NCBI GenBank assembly: GCA_020627785.1
Contig: JAHDGF010000051.1
Span: forward strand, 1 to 33,765
DNA from: Saprospiraceae bacterium
Lineage (GTDB): Bacteria; Bacteroidota; Bacteroidia; Chitinophagales; Saprospiraceae
DNA length: 33,765 bases
Direction of reading: 5' to 3'
Shown: one piece after another, positions 26,677 to 33,602 of the stretch
How the letters are laid out: each line of letters opens with the position of its first letter
How positions within the stretch are numbered: position 1 is the first letter of the stretch
Notes under the pieces: model-generated
What the model was told of the DNA's origin: nothing
The model's input: the letters and a program-made list of their open reading frames with translations, nothing else
The model's database searches: none
Made by a program: the position numbers and the translations under genes

Positions 26677-27166
26677 TCAAATAATAAAAGCTAATCCAAG
26701 ACCACAATTTCCAGTAAGTCAAAATGGTGGTGGGATTACCTTTAAACAGATCAAAGATTATTTGCACCCTGCTTCATTTCAAAAAATGGAGTTTGACCAG
26801 TCAATAGCATTAATCCTCAAAGAGTTAATTGAGACTTGCGAATTATATTCCATAGCGATGCCCGAAAGTCCGAGAGCAAAAGGCATGCTTGCAAAAATGG
26901 TTGTGAACGAATATCCAATAGGAGTTGGTGAAATTGAAAAAGCCTTTGATTATGCAAGGAAAGCCAATTTCTCATTTGATATGTATGGAAAAGAAATGAA
27001 TCTTGATCTACTCGGTCGATTGATTCAAACTTACTGCCTAGCAAGACGAAAGGAATTTAAGGAAGAAAAAAAGAGAAGGGCCAAAGAGATTGAAGCCAAT
27101 AGAGTCTTTGTGCCTGCTCCTCGCTACTCAATGGATGAGGGAATTGATAAGGCGAGAAGCTCTTAA
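26663..27166 (+). CDS. Possible helicase-loader-like replication protein
   Basis: 167 residues from ATG 26663 (a TTG at 26657 is the alternative). Helical protein with a Pro-rich start, a central region (PRAKGMLAKMVVNEYPIGVGEIEKAFDYA) and DLLGRLIQTYCLARRKEFKEEKKRRAKEIEA near the end. This arrangement (a block ending in a conserved helix before Arg/Lys-rich tail) is seen in phage proteins encoded after the initiator, some of which load helicase. That role is inferred from position; there is no P-loop, so it is not a DnaC-type ATPase. Confidence 0.6.
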   Translation: MPETNQIIKANPRPQFPVSQNGGGITFKQIKDYLHPASFQKMEFDQSIALILKELIETCELYSIAMPESPRAKGMLAKMVVNEYPIGVGEIEKAFDYARKANFSFDMYGKEMNLDLLGRLIQTYCLARRKEFKEEKKRRAKEIEANRVFVPAPRYSMDEGIDKARSS

Positions 27167-27176
27167 GGAAGAAAAC

Positions 27177-27218
27177 ATGACAAATAACAACCCTAATACA
27201 ACCCAAGCAACAAAGTAG
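27177..27218 (+). CDS. 13-codon linking open frame
   Basis: ATG at 27177 to TAG at 27216-27218, encoding an Asn/Thr-rich 13-residue peptide. The stop overlaps the next gene's GTG start (TAGTG), which would let ribosomes finishing here reinitiate on GTG. May be a coupling device rather than a functional peptide. Confidence 0.25.
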   Translation: MTNNNPNTTQATK

Positions 27219-27742
27219 TGATTCAAAATTTAGGAGATAAAGCCAATACCAACGGCTTAGCGGAACGCAAAGAGAATATCAATCGCAATGGTAGGCCAAA
27301 GAAATTTAACGCAAGACTTGAGCTTCAAGAAATTGCAGATAGCGGAGGCATGATTGAAGTATCTAAGGACCAGATAGTTGAAAAAGATGGTAAAATTTTC
27401 GTCAATGTTGGAAATGCCAGAGGAGTGATATCGAAAGCCTTTGAGAAAGCAAATGAGGGCGACATGAAAGCTATTAATTTACTTTTTGACTCGATGGGAT
27501 TGAAGGGAAAAGCTGGTATAGCAATTCAGAATAACTACGGAACAAAGCATGAGCCGAAAGCAAAATACGACCTAACCATATTAAGCGAAGATGAAAGGAA
27601 AGACTTAAGCCAATTACTCACAAGGTGTGCATTCCCTCACGACCTTATAGACTTAGAGGCATTCTATAATTTTGATTTATTGGAAGCCTCTGAAATAAAA
27701 CGATTAGTTGAATATTTAAAAAGGTCACACATAAAAGACTAA
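27218..27742 (+). CDS. Unknown protein, weakly terminase-small-subunit-like
   Basis: 174 residues with a GTG start that overlaps the TAG of a 13-codon frame. The N-terminal region has NRNGRPKK (about 23-30), followed by a helix-rich part ending KANEGDMKAINLLFDSMG (about 79-96), a layout seen in small terminase subunits and DUF5681-type phage proteins (GRPKGS motif then a helical block with INLLLDR). The C-terminal part (LSEDERKDLSQLLTRC onward) is acidic and unrecognised. It could be a DNA-packaging adaptor, but the evidence is only motif-level. Its stop overlaps an ATG of an 11-codon frame (TAATG). Confidence 0.6.
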   Translation: MIQNLGDKANTNGLAERKENINRNGRPKKFNARLELQEIADSGGMIEVSKDQIVEKDGKIFVNVGNARGVISKAFEKANEGDMKAINLLFDSMGLKGKAGIAIQNNYGTKHEPKAKYDLTILSEDERKDLSQLLTRCAFPHDLIDLEAFYNFDLLEASEIKRLVEYLKRSHIKD

Positions 27743-27786
27743 TGCTAAAACCAAGACCACTAAAATTAGATATCTAAAATCCGATT

Positions 27787-27987
27787 TTGAACAAACTTGA
27801 TGAAGATCAAAAAGAGATGATAAAAGATTATTTCATTGATGTTGTGGAGTGGATAACTGCATACGAAATGCAAGCAGAAGCACTAAATGCATTATCTGAA
27901 ATAGTCGATTACGCTACTGACTGCCAAGAAAAAAGAAGGCTCGATTTTATAGCAAATGAACTAAAGGAAATCAATATCAATGACTAA
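27787..27987 (+). CDS. Small acidic helical protein
   Basis: 66 residues, rich in Asp/Glu/Ala (MNKLDEDQKEMIKDYF, AYEMQAEALNALSEIVDYA), likely two or three helices. The start is TTG at 27787 or ATT one codon earlier; no ATG is available after the in-frame TAA at 27775-27777. No recognised family. Acidic small proteins of this size are common in phage-like elements, some as DNA mimics, but nothing specific supports that here. Confidence 0.5.
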   Translation: MNKLDEDQKEMIKDYFIDVVEWITAYEMQAEALNALSEIVDYATDCQEKRRLDFIANELKEININD

Positions 27988-28008
27988 GATTTTTCGTATA
28001 TTTATAAA

Positions 28009-28254
28009 GTTGATTGACACTTGCGAGTGCTATAAAAAACTGCGGTTTTTTCTCGATCAACAATTATGTTTTCGATTCGCAAGAGGGATTAAGTTCCAGA
28101 CTTCACCAAAGACACACAAGACAAATTTTTTTTCAATCGTGCACAGATTGTCAGTATAAGTTGATGCCATTACTCAAATTGATTGAGGTAATGAGATACA
28201 GTATTAGCGAATCGAAACAAAGAAAGGGGTTACCTCAATTGGTTGCCCCTTTTT
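28009..28254 (+). ncRNA. Densely structured candidate non-coding RNA (or single-strand origin)
   Basis: Three linked structures. (1) A three-way junction at 28009-28061: GTTGATTG pairs with CGATCAAC and encloses two hairpins, CACT-TGCG-AGTG and AAAAAAC-TGCG-GTTTTTT, both with TGCG loops. (2) A long-range 11-bp stem TTTCGATTCGC (28070-28080) / GCGAATCGAAA (28207-28217) enclosing CAATC/GATTG and CATTACTCAA/TTGAGGTAATG hairpins. (3) A rho-independent terminator at 28223-28254. Part of the inner hairpin, ATTGAGGTAA, can instead pair with TTACCTCAAT of the terminator. No RNA family is recognised; direction is inferred from the terminator. Confidence 0.55.
28223..28254 (+). terminator. Rho-independent terminator of the structured region
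   Basis: AAAGGGG pairs with CCCCTTT, with an inner ACC/GGT stem and loop TCAATT, followed by a T run. It closes the 28009-28254 region. The left arm overlaps the TTACCTCAAT segment that can pair upstream. Confidence 0.8.
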
Positions 28255-28317
28255 CTATTTCCCAATAATTAAACATCAAAATTAAATGCAAAAGCCTAGA
28301 GATTACTTCTCAATTGA

Positions 28318-28410
28318 TATTCCAATTTTTATGAAATGGTCAAAGAATATTTTCAATATTATAATCATGAAAGAGACCACTCAAGCATTGGTGATCAACT
28401 AGCGGCTTGA
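28318..28410 (+). pseudogene. Remnant of an IS transposase (rve/IS3-like C-terminus)
   Basis: A 30-residue open frame contains YFQYYNHERDHSSIGDQ, very close to the C-terminal YYNxERPHSSLG signature of IS3/IS481-type integrase-core transposases. It is stopped at 28408-28410 and has no upstream catalytic domain, so it is a fragment. It lies in the 595-base gap between the small acidic gene and the metzincin gene; the rest of that gap after 28255 is AT-rich with no other gene or repeat seen. Confidence 0.45.
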
Positions 28411-28582
28411 TCGGGCTTAAAACAATCCAACCCTACACGCAAAATCTCAAAGGAGAGTTTTGCTATATTGAATTGTGCAAAACCAACTATTTTATTTAAC
28501 TTAATTTCATACTAAACCTGTCCTAATTTTAGGGGATACTCCAAAATCGATAAGGTCTACTTATTTAATTAAAATCAAAACT

Positions 28583-30655
28583 ATGAATTTTCAAAAACTA
28601 GTGCTTTCAGTGATTTTATTTTTTTGCATCACGTCTCTATTTGGTCAACAAAACAGAGGTCCTATTATTGGGTATATTCCAATCGATAGTATTAGTTTGT
28701 CAATTGAGCAAAAAACAAAAATTAGTTACATCGCAAAGAACCCAGTTCATTGTTTTGTGAATTTTGTCAGTTGGGGAAATATTCAAGAAATTCAAGAAAA
28801 TGGGAAGTTTATAATGGAAATTCCAGACAATCAAAACCAATGTCGTTCTACTTTTAATACTGGACCAAGCGGGGAGGGAACCATCTCAGGGGGGACCACA
28901 ATAAACTATCCAAATAGCTGTAGTAGAAATTATGATCATTTAAATAGTGTGGATACAACAATTGCTGATAATTTAATCCCTTATTCTATTACTAAGGATA
29001 TTTATTGGTCCCTACATTCAATCGAATATGAATCAGACTCAAGTTATTACTATCACGCAAAAATAGATACTTGTGCAACTCCTGAAGATTTCGGTTCAAT
29101 GTATTTTAGGGTTAAGGATGGTAAAAAATTTGGCAAGGTCTATTACAATGATGAATATTATAAATTTTATGATTTAGGGAATGATGTTCAGATAATTATT
29201 AAAATGCTAAAAGATAAAAGTTGTGTGCCATGTGATGTAGGAACTATAAAGGAGAACTATTTCAAAAACAAAACAAATGAAAAAATAGATAGGATGATGT
29301 CCTGCACTAATCTAACAGGCTGTACAGTAGATTTGATGACTTTTTATACTGACAAGGCTGAAATGGCAGGTTTTCCAATCCAAACTGCTTGGATGTTTAT
29401 GGATGAATTGCAAGAAGGTTTAAATAATAGTAAACTTGATCTTGGATTTAATATGCTGGACATTAGAAGATTAGAATCTGTTGATGAACAAGGATTATCA
29501 CCCGGTGCATTGCACTCTTTAGTTAGTAATAATCCTGAATACATGGCTGCTTTAAATGAAGTCGGTCCAGACCTTTCATTAATATACGTTGAGAGTGATA
29601 ACTTTGAAAATTTGGAGGGTTGGGCAAATATCGCATTTGCAGGTATTCCAGGACTTGCATCTATTTTTTTTACCGACATAACTACAACCTTTGATTATGT
29701 CGAATCGCATGAGATGGCCCATTTATTTGGGTGTCAGCATGCTGATGGAATTTTTTCGGGGATGGTAACAACTTCAAACCAAGGTTTTAATTTTTTCGAT
29801 TTTTCTTTTGCATACATTATAAGTAAAGGTATTTTTTCCTCATTACCTACGGGAAACTATCAAACAGTTGTTGAGCATGGTCCAGATTTATCAGACGAAG
29901 ATTATAAAGGAATTATTAATTATTTTTCAAATCCTAAAGCACGGTGGAGAGGCAAAAAAGCTGGTTCAAGTAGTGCGAATAATTCAAGTGTTTTGGAAAC
30001 CCATCATTGTTGTATCTCTGAATATAAAGAACCATCAGATTTTGAAGTAACAGGATATATTGACGGGCCACCTTGGGTTCAAGTTGGAGACTCAGAAGAG
30101 TGGTGTTTAGATTTACAAAACTGTCCAAATTTAGTTAGTGTTAAGTGGGAATATAGTCTCGATGGATTTACATACTTACCACTGCCTTCGTTTAATGACC
30201 AGGAATGTGTCACATTCAATGTAACTTCACCTGATCATGTTTTTTTTAGAGTTAATGTACAGTGCGAATCTGCAATAGGTACACCGTCTGGAACTATTCT
30301 ATTTATAAGAGTAGAAAATATTGATCATACAAACGACGATTGCGATCCAGAAATGCCTTCACCAATTGTAGCTGGAAACCCAAGTGAAAACGAGTCAACA
30401 GAAACAATAAAAATTATCATAGAAGGGAATCCAGTAGGTAATCAACTTACAGCTCTTATCCAGTCTTCAAATGAATTTAATGTAAATAATATTAAAATAT
30501 TTAACTCAGTCGGAGACTTAATGATTAAGCAAAATTATTATGTAAAAGACATTAGAGAATTTCAACTTGATGTAACCAGGCTTGCGCCTGGCATTTACAA
30601 TTTATTTATAGAGTTTGAATCGATCGAAAAGTCTATTAAATTTGTAAAATCTTGA
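28583..30655 (+). CDS. T9SS-exported metzincin metalloprotease (element cargo)
   Basis: 690 residues. Signal peptide (about 1-21, ending LFGQQ). A zinc-protease domain (about 245-460) carries the full metzincin motif HEMAHLFGCQH (376-386: HExxHxxGxxH), as in reprolysin-like (M12B/M72-like) secreted peptidases. Several Cys pairs suggest disulfides. An Ig/PKD-like domain follows (about 490-590, WCLDLQNCPNLVSVKWEYS), then a T9SS sorting domain (about 615-690, IKIFNSVGDLMIKQNY ... LAPGIYNLFIEFE). It is therefore probably secreted to the cell surface or medium. The next gene overlaps by 4 bases. A protease carried by a phage-satellite-like element is unusual cargo; the target is unknown. Confidence 0.88.
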   Translation: MNFQKLVLSVILFFCITSLFGQQNRGPIIGYIPIDSISLSIEQKTKISYIAKNPVHCFVNFVSWGNIQEIQENGKFIMEIPDNQNQCRSTFNTGPSGEGTISGGTTINYPNSCSRNYDHLNSVDTTIADNLIPYSITKDIYWSLHSIEYESDSSYYYHAKIDTCATPEDFGSMYFRVKDGKKFGKVYYNDEYYKFYDLGNDVQIIIKMLKDKSCVPCDVGTIKENYFKNKTNEKIDRMMSCTNLTGCTVDLMTFYTDKAEMAGFPIQTAWMFMDELQEGLNNSKLDLGFNMLDIRRLESVDEQGLSPGALHSLVSNNPEYMAALNEVGPDLSLIYVESDNFENLEGWANIAFAGIPGLASIFFTDITTTFDYVESHEMAHLFGCQHADGIFSGMVTTSNQGFNFFDFSFAYIISKGIFSSLPTGNYQTVVEHGPDLSDEDYKGIINYFSNPKARWRGKKAGSSSANNSSVLETHHCCISEYKEPSDFEVTGYIDGPPWVQVGDSEEWCLDLQNCPNLVSVKWEYSLDGFTYLPLPSFNDQECVTFNVTSPDHVFFRVNVQCESAIGTPSGTILFIRVENIDHTNDDCDPEMPSPIVAGNPSENESTETIKIIIEGNPVGNQLTALIQSSNEFNVNNIKIFNSVGDLMIKQNYYVKDIREFQLDVTRLAPGIYNLFIEFESIEKSIKFVKS

Positions 30656-31203
30656 ATAAATATTTCATAATTGTCTTTTTATTGATAACAACTTCAAGTT
30701 GTGTCAAAAATGAAACACAATCAGGATGTAATCCAGAGGATGAAATCCCTAATCACGACATAGGTGAGAGCATAATTAATGTAAATGACCAAGTTTTTTT
30801 TATGAATGCTTTTTTTCAAGAATTCAGCGATAATTTGTTTTTTATTTTCCAACATCCAGTTTTAGATTCTTGTTACAATGAATTTGTGGTTGACATAGCG
30901 GAGATAAATAAAAATTTTGAAATAGGAGATTCAACAATTTTAAATGGAAGTAACTCTTTTGTTGTTGCTAGCGATTGGTTAGCTTTTGATATTTTAGGCC
31001 ATTCCTATACTTTGGATTCAACAAAGATCAGTTGGCTTGATATCTCAGGTGTAAATCTTGATTCAACTCTATTGGAAGGGAGTTTCAAATTAGAACTATT
31101 GCGCACTTTCCCCGACACTTCATTAGTTTGGACTACTACACCAGTTCCACCCGAGTTTCTAAAATTGGAATGCAATTCTTTTAAAGCTGTAAAGATAAAT
31201 TAG
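30652..31203 (+). CDS. Lipoprotein coupled to the metzincin
   Basis: 183 residues with a lipoprotein signal (KYFIIVFLLITTSSC, lipobox TSSC at about residue 17). Start is TTG at 30652, overlapping the protease stop (TTGA); no ATG precedes the signal peptide. The mature part is acidic and beta-rich and matches no family I know. Overlap with the secreted protease suggests a joint role, for example a surface anchor, chaperone or protective inhibitor for the producing cell; none is proven. Confidence 0.72.
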   Translation: MNKYFIIVFLLITTSSCVKNETQSGCNPEDEIPNHDIGESIINVNDQVFFMNAFFQEFSDNLFFIFQHPVLDSCYNEFVVDIAEINKNFEIGDSTILNGSNSFVVASDWLAFDILGHSYTLDSTKISWLDISGVNLDSTLLEGSFKLELLRTFPDTSLVWTTTPVPPEFLKLECNSFKAVKIN

Positions 31204-31242
31204 AATAATAATTGTCTTTTAATCTTAGCAGATTAGCTTGTA

Positions 31243-31410
31243 ATGGAAAATACTAAATTACGTTTATGGTTAATACCTACTTGCGGCATTATTTTGGTTT
31301 TATTATCATGCTTCTCATTTGAAAGTACATGGATGACAAAACCTTTGTTATCTCAAATCGGAGGAACGGGTATCCCCATCGAAAGTTTGAAGGCAATTTT
31401 AGCAGCTTAA
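31243..31410 (+). CDS. Small membrane peptide or lipoprotein
   Basis: 55 codons, ATG at 31243 to TAA at 31408-31410. A hydrophobic segment (LWLIPTCGIILVLLSCFSF, about 8-26) could be a transmembrane helix or, with Cys23, a lipoprotein signal. It follows the lipoprotein gene by 39 bases and precedes the right repeat by 34 bases. No homologue recognised; it may be the last element gene or a chance frame. Confidence 0.4.
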   Translation: MENTKLRLWLIPTCGIILVLLSCFSFESTWMTKPLLSQIGGTGIPIESLKAILAA

Positions 31411-31444
31411 CGGAGTAAAAATAGATGTTGTAAATGCTATAGAT

Positions 31445-31474
31445 TAAAGCATAACGGCAACCAAAACGGCAACC
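31445..31474 (+). repeat. Right direct repeat plus second copy of the core motif (candidate attR)
   Basis: 31445-31463 repeats the left 19-mer with one mismatch. A second AAAACGGCAACC follows at 31463-31474, so ACGGCAACC occurs twice with a 12-base period, like paired recombinase arm sites. Confidence 0.6.
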
Positions 31475-31483
31475 TTAAAAAAT

Positions 31484-31514
31484 AAGCCTCTAACTACCAA
31501 GTAGTTAGAGGCTT
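31484..31514. repeat. 14-bp perfect hairpin outside the right repeat
   Basis: AAGCCTCTAACTAC, loop CAA, GTAGTTAGAGGCTT. On the minus strand it is followed by TTATTTTTTAA, so it could end a leftward transcript; no T run follows on the plus strand. It overlaps an orphan T9SS tail reading frame. A smaller hairpin (TTGACC/GGTCAA, 31520-31536) follows. The rest of the 340-base gap to 31749 holds the T9SS tail and a promoter. Confidence 0.6.
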
Positions 31515-31605
31515 AAAAGTTGACCCATTAGGTCAATATATCCTATTTGTGGTTGATAAAGAGACAGGGAATTTCAAGAGTTTTAAATTTTTTCACAAGG
31601 ATTAG
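31486..31605 (+). pseudogene. Orphan T9SS C-terminal sorting-domain tail
   Basis: 39 sense codons ending at TAG 31603-31605, bounded upstream by TAA at 31483-31485. The product reads NYQVVRGLKVDPLGQYILFV ... SFKFFHKD, the characteristic last third of a type A T9SS sorting domain, with no start or protein body. It lies 12 bases beyond the right repeat motif. The gene at the left end also has an NVPLGQFYLLSV motif, so this may be the displaced 3' end of that or a related gene. Confidence 0.6.
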
Positions 31606-31724
31606 AAGAAAAGGTTAAGAGTATTAAATGGTATCTCATCGATCTCCTAATTATTACTTTAACTTTTGGATTCAATTTTACTAATCTTTTTCCCAAGTAT
31701 CCTGACCTAGCTGCTTTACTATTT

Positions 31725-31732
31725 TATCTTTG
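31725..31732 (+). promoter_or_regulatory. Bacteroidota -7 box for the second CBS-like gene
   Basis: TATCTTTG, an exact TAnnTTTG match, lies 17 bases before the ATG at 31750; a CTG (near TTG) is 20 bases upstream. It predicts a leader of about 12 bases and places the gene outside the element's transcript. Confidence 0.6.
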
Positions 31733-31749
31733 AGCCATTAAATTCTGAT

Positions 31750-32730
31750 ATGCAATATTTCAATAATATAGTAGAGACCATCGGGAATACGCCCTTGGTA
31801 AAGTTAAATAAGACGGTAGAGGATATTCCTGGGCTGATATTAGGCAAAGTAGAATACTTTAACCCAGGACATTCCACCAAAGATAGAATGGCATTAAGCA
31901 TGGTCAATGAGGCGGAGAAATCTGGAAGACTTAAGCCAGGCGGAACGATCGTTGAATGTACCTCAGGAAATACAGGAATGGGACTTGCATTGGTCGCTGT
32001 CACCAGAGGTTATAAATGCATATTCACAACGACCGATAAGCAAGCAAAAGAAAAGGTGGATATTCTTAGAGCGGTGGGAGCTGAAGTTATTGTATGCAGA
32101 AATGACCTAGAACCAGACCACCCTGATTCTTACTACTCTACTGCTGAACGCATAAGCAAAGAAACACCGAATTCAATATGGATGAACCAGTATGATAATC
32201 TTGCCAATAGACTTGGTCATTATCAAAGTACTGGACCAGAAATTTGGGAGCAAACAGAAGGGAAGATCACTCACTTTGTAGTGGCTACTGGAACAGGAGG
32301 AACTATTTCGGGTACTGGAAGATATTTAAAGGAGAAAAATCCGAATATTAAACTTTGGGCAATCGATACTTTCGGCTCGACCCTCAAACATTATCACGAA
32401 CATGGTGAAATTTCAGAAGAAGAAATCTATCCATATTTAAGTGAAGGTTTTGGAGAAGACATTGTTCCCCAAAACATTGATTTTGACATCATTGATTTAT
32501 TTGAAAAGGTTGGCGATAAAGAAGGCGCCCTAGGAGCTAGAGAATTAGCAGCGAAGGAAGGATTATTCTTAGGATATTCTGCAGGATCAGTACTTGTCGG
32601 TCTGCGTCAATTAAAAAGTCATTTAAAGCCAACCGATGTAGTTGTATTATTATTCCATGATCATGGTAGTAGATATCTAGCTAAACTCTATAATGATGAG
32701 TGGATGAAGGAGGTTGGATTTTTAGGGTAA
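31750..32730 (+). CDS. Cystathionine beta-synthase-like PLP enzyme (copy 2)
   Basis: 326 residues, fold type II PLP enzyme. Schiff-base Lys44 (HSTKDR), TSGNTG loop (71-76), GTGGT loop (181-185), and C-terminal GYSAGS. The order and wording of motifs (KVEYFNPG, YQSTGPEIWEQ, YNDEWMKEVGFLG) follow the catalytic core of cystathionine beta-synthase, without the regulatory CBS pair. Likely joins serine or acetylserine with homocysteine or sulfide. A paralogue is at 20783-21811. It converges on the NlpC/P60 gene with a 9-base overlap. Confidence 0.9.
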   Translation: MQYFNNIVETIGNTPLVKLNKTVEDIPGLILGKVEYFNPGHSTKDRMALSMVNEAEKSGRLKPGGTIVECTSGNTGMGLALVAVTRGYKCIFTTTDKQAKEKVDILRAVGAEVIVCRNDLEPDHPDSYYSTAERISKETPNSIWMNQYDNLANRLGHYQSTGPEIWEQTEGKITHFVVATGTGGTISGTGRYLKEKNPNIKLWAIDTFGSTLKHYHEHGEISEEEIYPYLSEGFGEDIVPQNIDFDIIDLFEKVGDKEGALGARELAAKEGLFLGYSAGSVLVGLRQLKSHLKPTDVVVLLFHDHGSRYLAKLYNDEWMKEVGFLG

Positions 32731-33528
32731 ATCCGGAATCAAACGCTTTATAATCCGAAGTACATGTGTGTACTTCTTCGTCTCTTTATTATAAATTCCA
32801 AAATGGTCTAAGGTATCTTCTTTCACCCATCCGGAGGCATGGATGATTTTATCATCTTCCATTAAAATTCCGACATGGATGATTTTATTTTCATTATTGA
32901 CAAAGAAGGCCAAATCGCCGATCCGAGTATTGACATTGAACTCTACCACCTCTCCCATTTCTACTTGTTGAGAAGCATCTCTAGGTAAATCAAAACCCAA
33001 CATTTTAAAAATCACCTGCGTAAATCCTGAGCAGTCAATCCCAAATGGTGAACGCCCACCCCAGAGGTATGGGGCATTTAGATATTGCCTAGCCAGTTTA
33101 CATATCAACTCGCTATTTACTTCGATCTGTTCAGAATTAATTATTTGACCACTGTATTGAAATCTACCAATGGGAGATTTGAATGTGAGTCCGTCAAAGG
33201 CATGTAAATTGGATCCTGCACAAATTGGTAAAGATAAATTTCCAGAACTTGCTGGATTCACCCAGTCTAAAGCAAAAGAGGTGCAATTTTTCAACTCTTG
33301 AAACTCTTTTTCGGTGATTTTCAAAATGTGCTTCACATCTACCCAACCTAAGTAGTCATCATGGGTAGAAACTACCTTATACCAAGTTTTCTTCTTTTTC
33401 TGATATATTTCTACCAATTCGCCAAATAGGAGCTGAGAGACCATTTCAGACTTATCATCTGAGGTCTTACGCATAGGGCTTAGAGATACCCTACAAATAC
33501 CGTATTCAACGCCTTTTAGAGGTGTCAT
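32722..33528 (-). CDS. NlpC/P60 (C40) cell-wall peptidase with SH3 domains
   Basis: 268 residues. N-terminal SH3b-like region (about 5-70) and a linker domain, then an NlpC/P60 catalytic domain (about 140-265) with Cys166 (GIDCSGF), His218 (IIHVGI) and His230 (IIHASG). No signal peptide is visible, which, with the SH3 plus NlpC/P60 layout, resembles YkfC-type gamma-D-glutamyl-L-diamino acid endopeptidases that recycle muropeptides in the cytosol. A -7 box lies about 28 bases upstream. Confidence 0.9.
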   Translation of the reverse strand: MTPLKGVEYGICRVSLSPMRKTSDDKSEMVSQLLFGELVEIYQKKKKTWYKVVSTHDDYLGWVDVKHILKITEKEFQELKNCTSFALDWVNPASSGNLSLPICAGSNLHAFDGLTFKSPIGRFQYSGQIINSEQIEVNSELICKLARQYLNAPYLWGGRSPFGIDCSGFTQVIFKMLGFDLPRDASQQVEMGEVVEFNVNTRIGDLAFFVNNENKIIHVGILMEDDKIIHASGWVKEDTLDHFGIYNKETKKYTHVLRIIKRLIPDLP

Positions 33529-33555
33529 GTAGTTTTCTTGCTTTTCTTATCCTTA

Positions 33556-33563
33556 CAAAATTA
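33556..33563 (-). promoter_or_regulatory. Bacteroidota -7 box for the NlpC/P60 gene
   Basis: On the minus strand TAATTTTG, an exact TAnnTTTG match, 27 bases before the ATG at 33528. No clear TTG at the -33 position. Confidence 0.45.
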
Positions 33564-33583
33564 GTCAATCAATTGAACTATTG

Positions 33584-33591
33584 TAAATTTG
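33584..33591 (+). promoter_or_regulatory. Bacteroidota -7 box for the PorP/SprF gene
   Basis: TAAATTTG, an exact TAnnTTTG match. The predicted transcription start is at about 33597, just before a 22-codon leader frame. The -33 element is not clear. It is back to back with the minus-strand box at 33556-33563. Confidence 0.5.
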
Positions 33592-33602
33592 TGGCACTGG
33601 AC

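Larger units (their letters stand above)
23032..31463 (+). mobile_element. Small integrative element, phage-satellite (PICI)-like
   Basis: About 8.4 kb bounded by imperfect 19-bp direct repeats, with every gene read left to right. Gene order: tyrosine recombinase, unknown coupled gene, 12-bp iterons, excisionase-like HTH, winged-helix-like protein, phage-type replication initiator, possible helicase loader, weak terminase-small-subunit-like protein, structured RNA region, IS remnant, T9SS metzincin and lipoprotein cargo, small membrane peptide. No capsid, portal, tail, relaxase or conjugation gene is present. The order int / xis / regulator / rep / terS-like is the plan of phage-inducible chromosomal islands. 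Boundaries come from the repeats and are inferred; a decayed prophage or non-conjugative element are alternatives. Confidence 0.65.

Noticed and set aside
28070..28217. Retron-like ncRNA (11-bp a1/a2-style ends)
   Set aside because: No reverse transcriptase gene is in the window, and the inverted ends alone are not specific.
28014..28268. 84-codon TTG-started open frame across the structured region
   Set aside because: No recognisable protein features, low-complexity start, and it runs through hairpins and a terminator; RNA or DNA structure explains the region better.
28286..28402. 38-codon ATG frame overlapping the IS remnant
   Set aside because: Different frame from the transposase signature; no features of its own.
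29344..29679. 111-codon minus-strand frame inside the metzincin gene
   Set aside because: Antisense shadow; the plus-strand gene has domains, signal peptide and catalytic motif.
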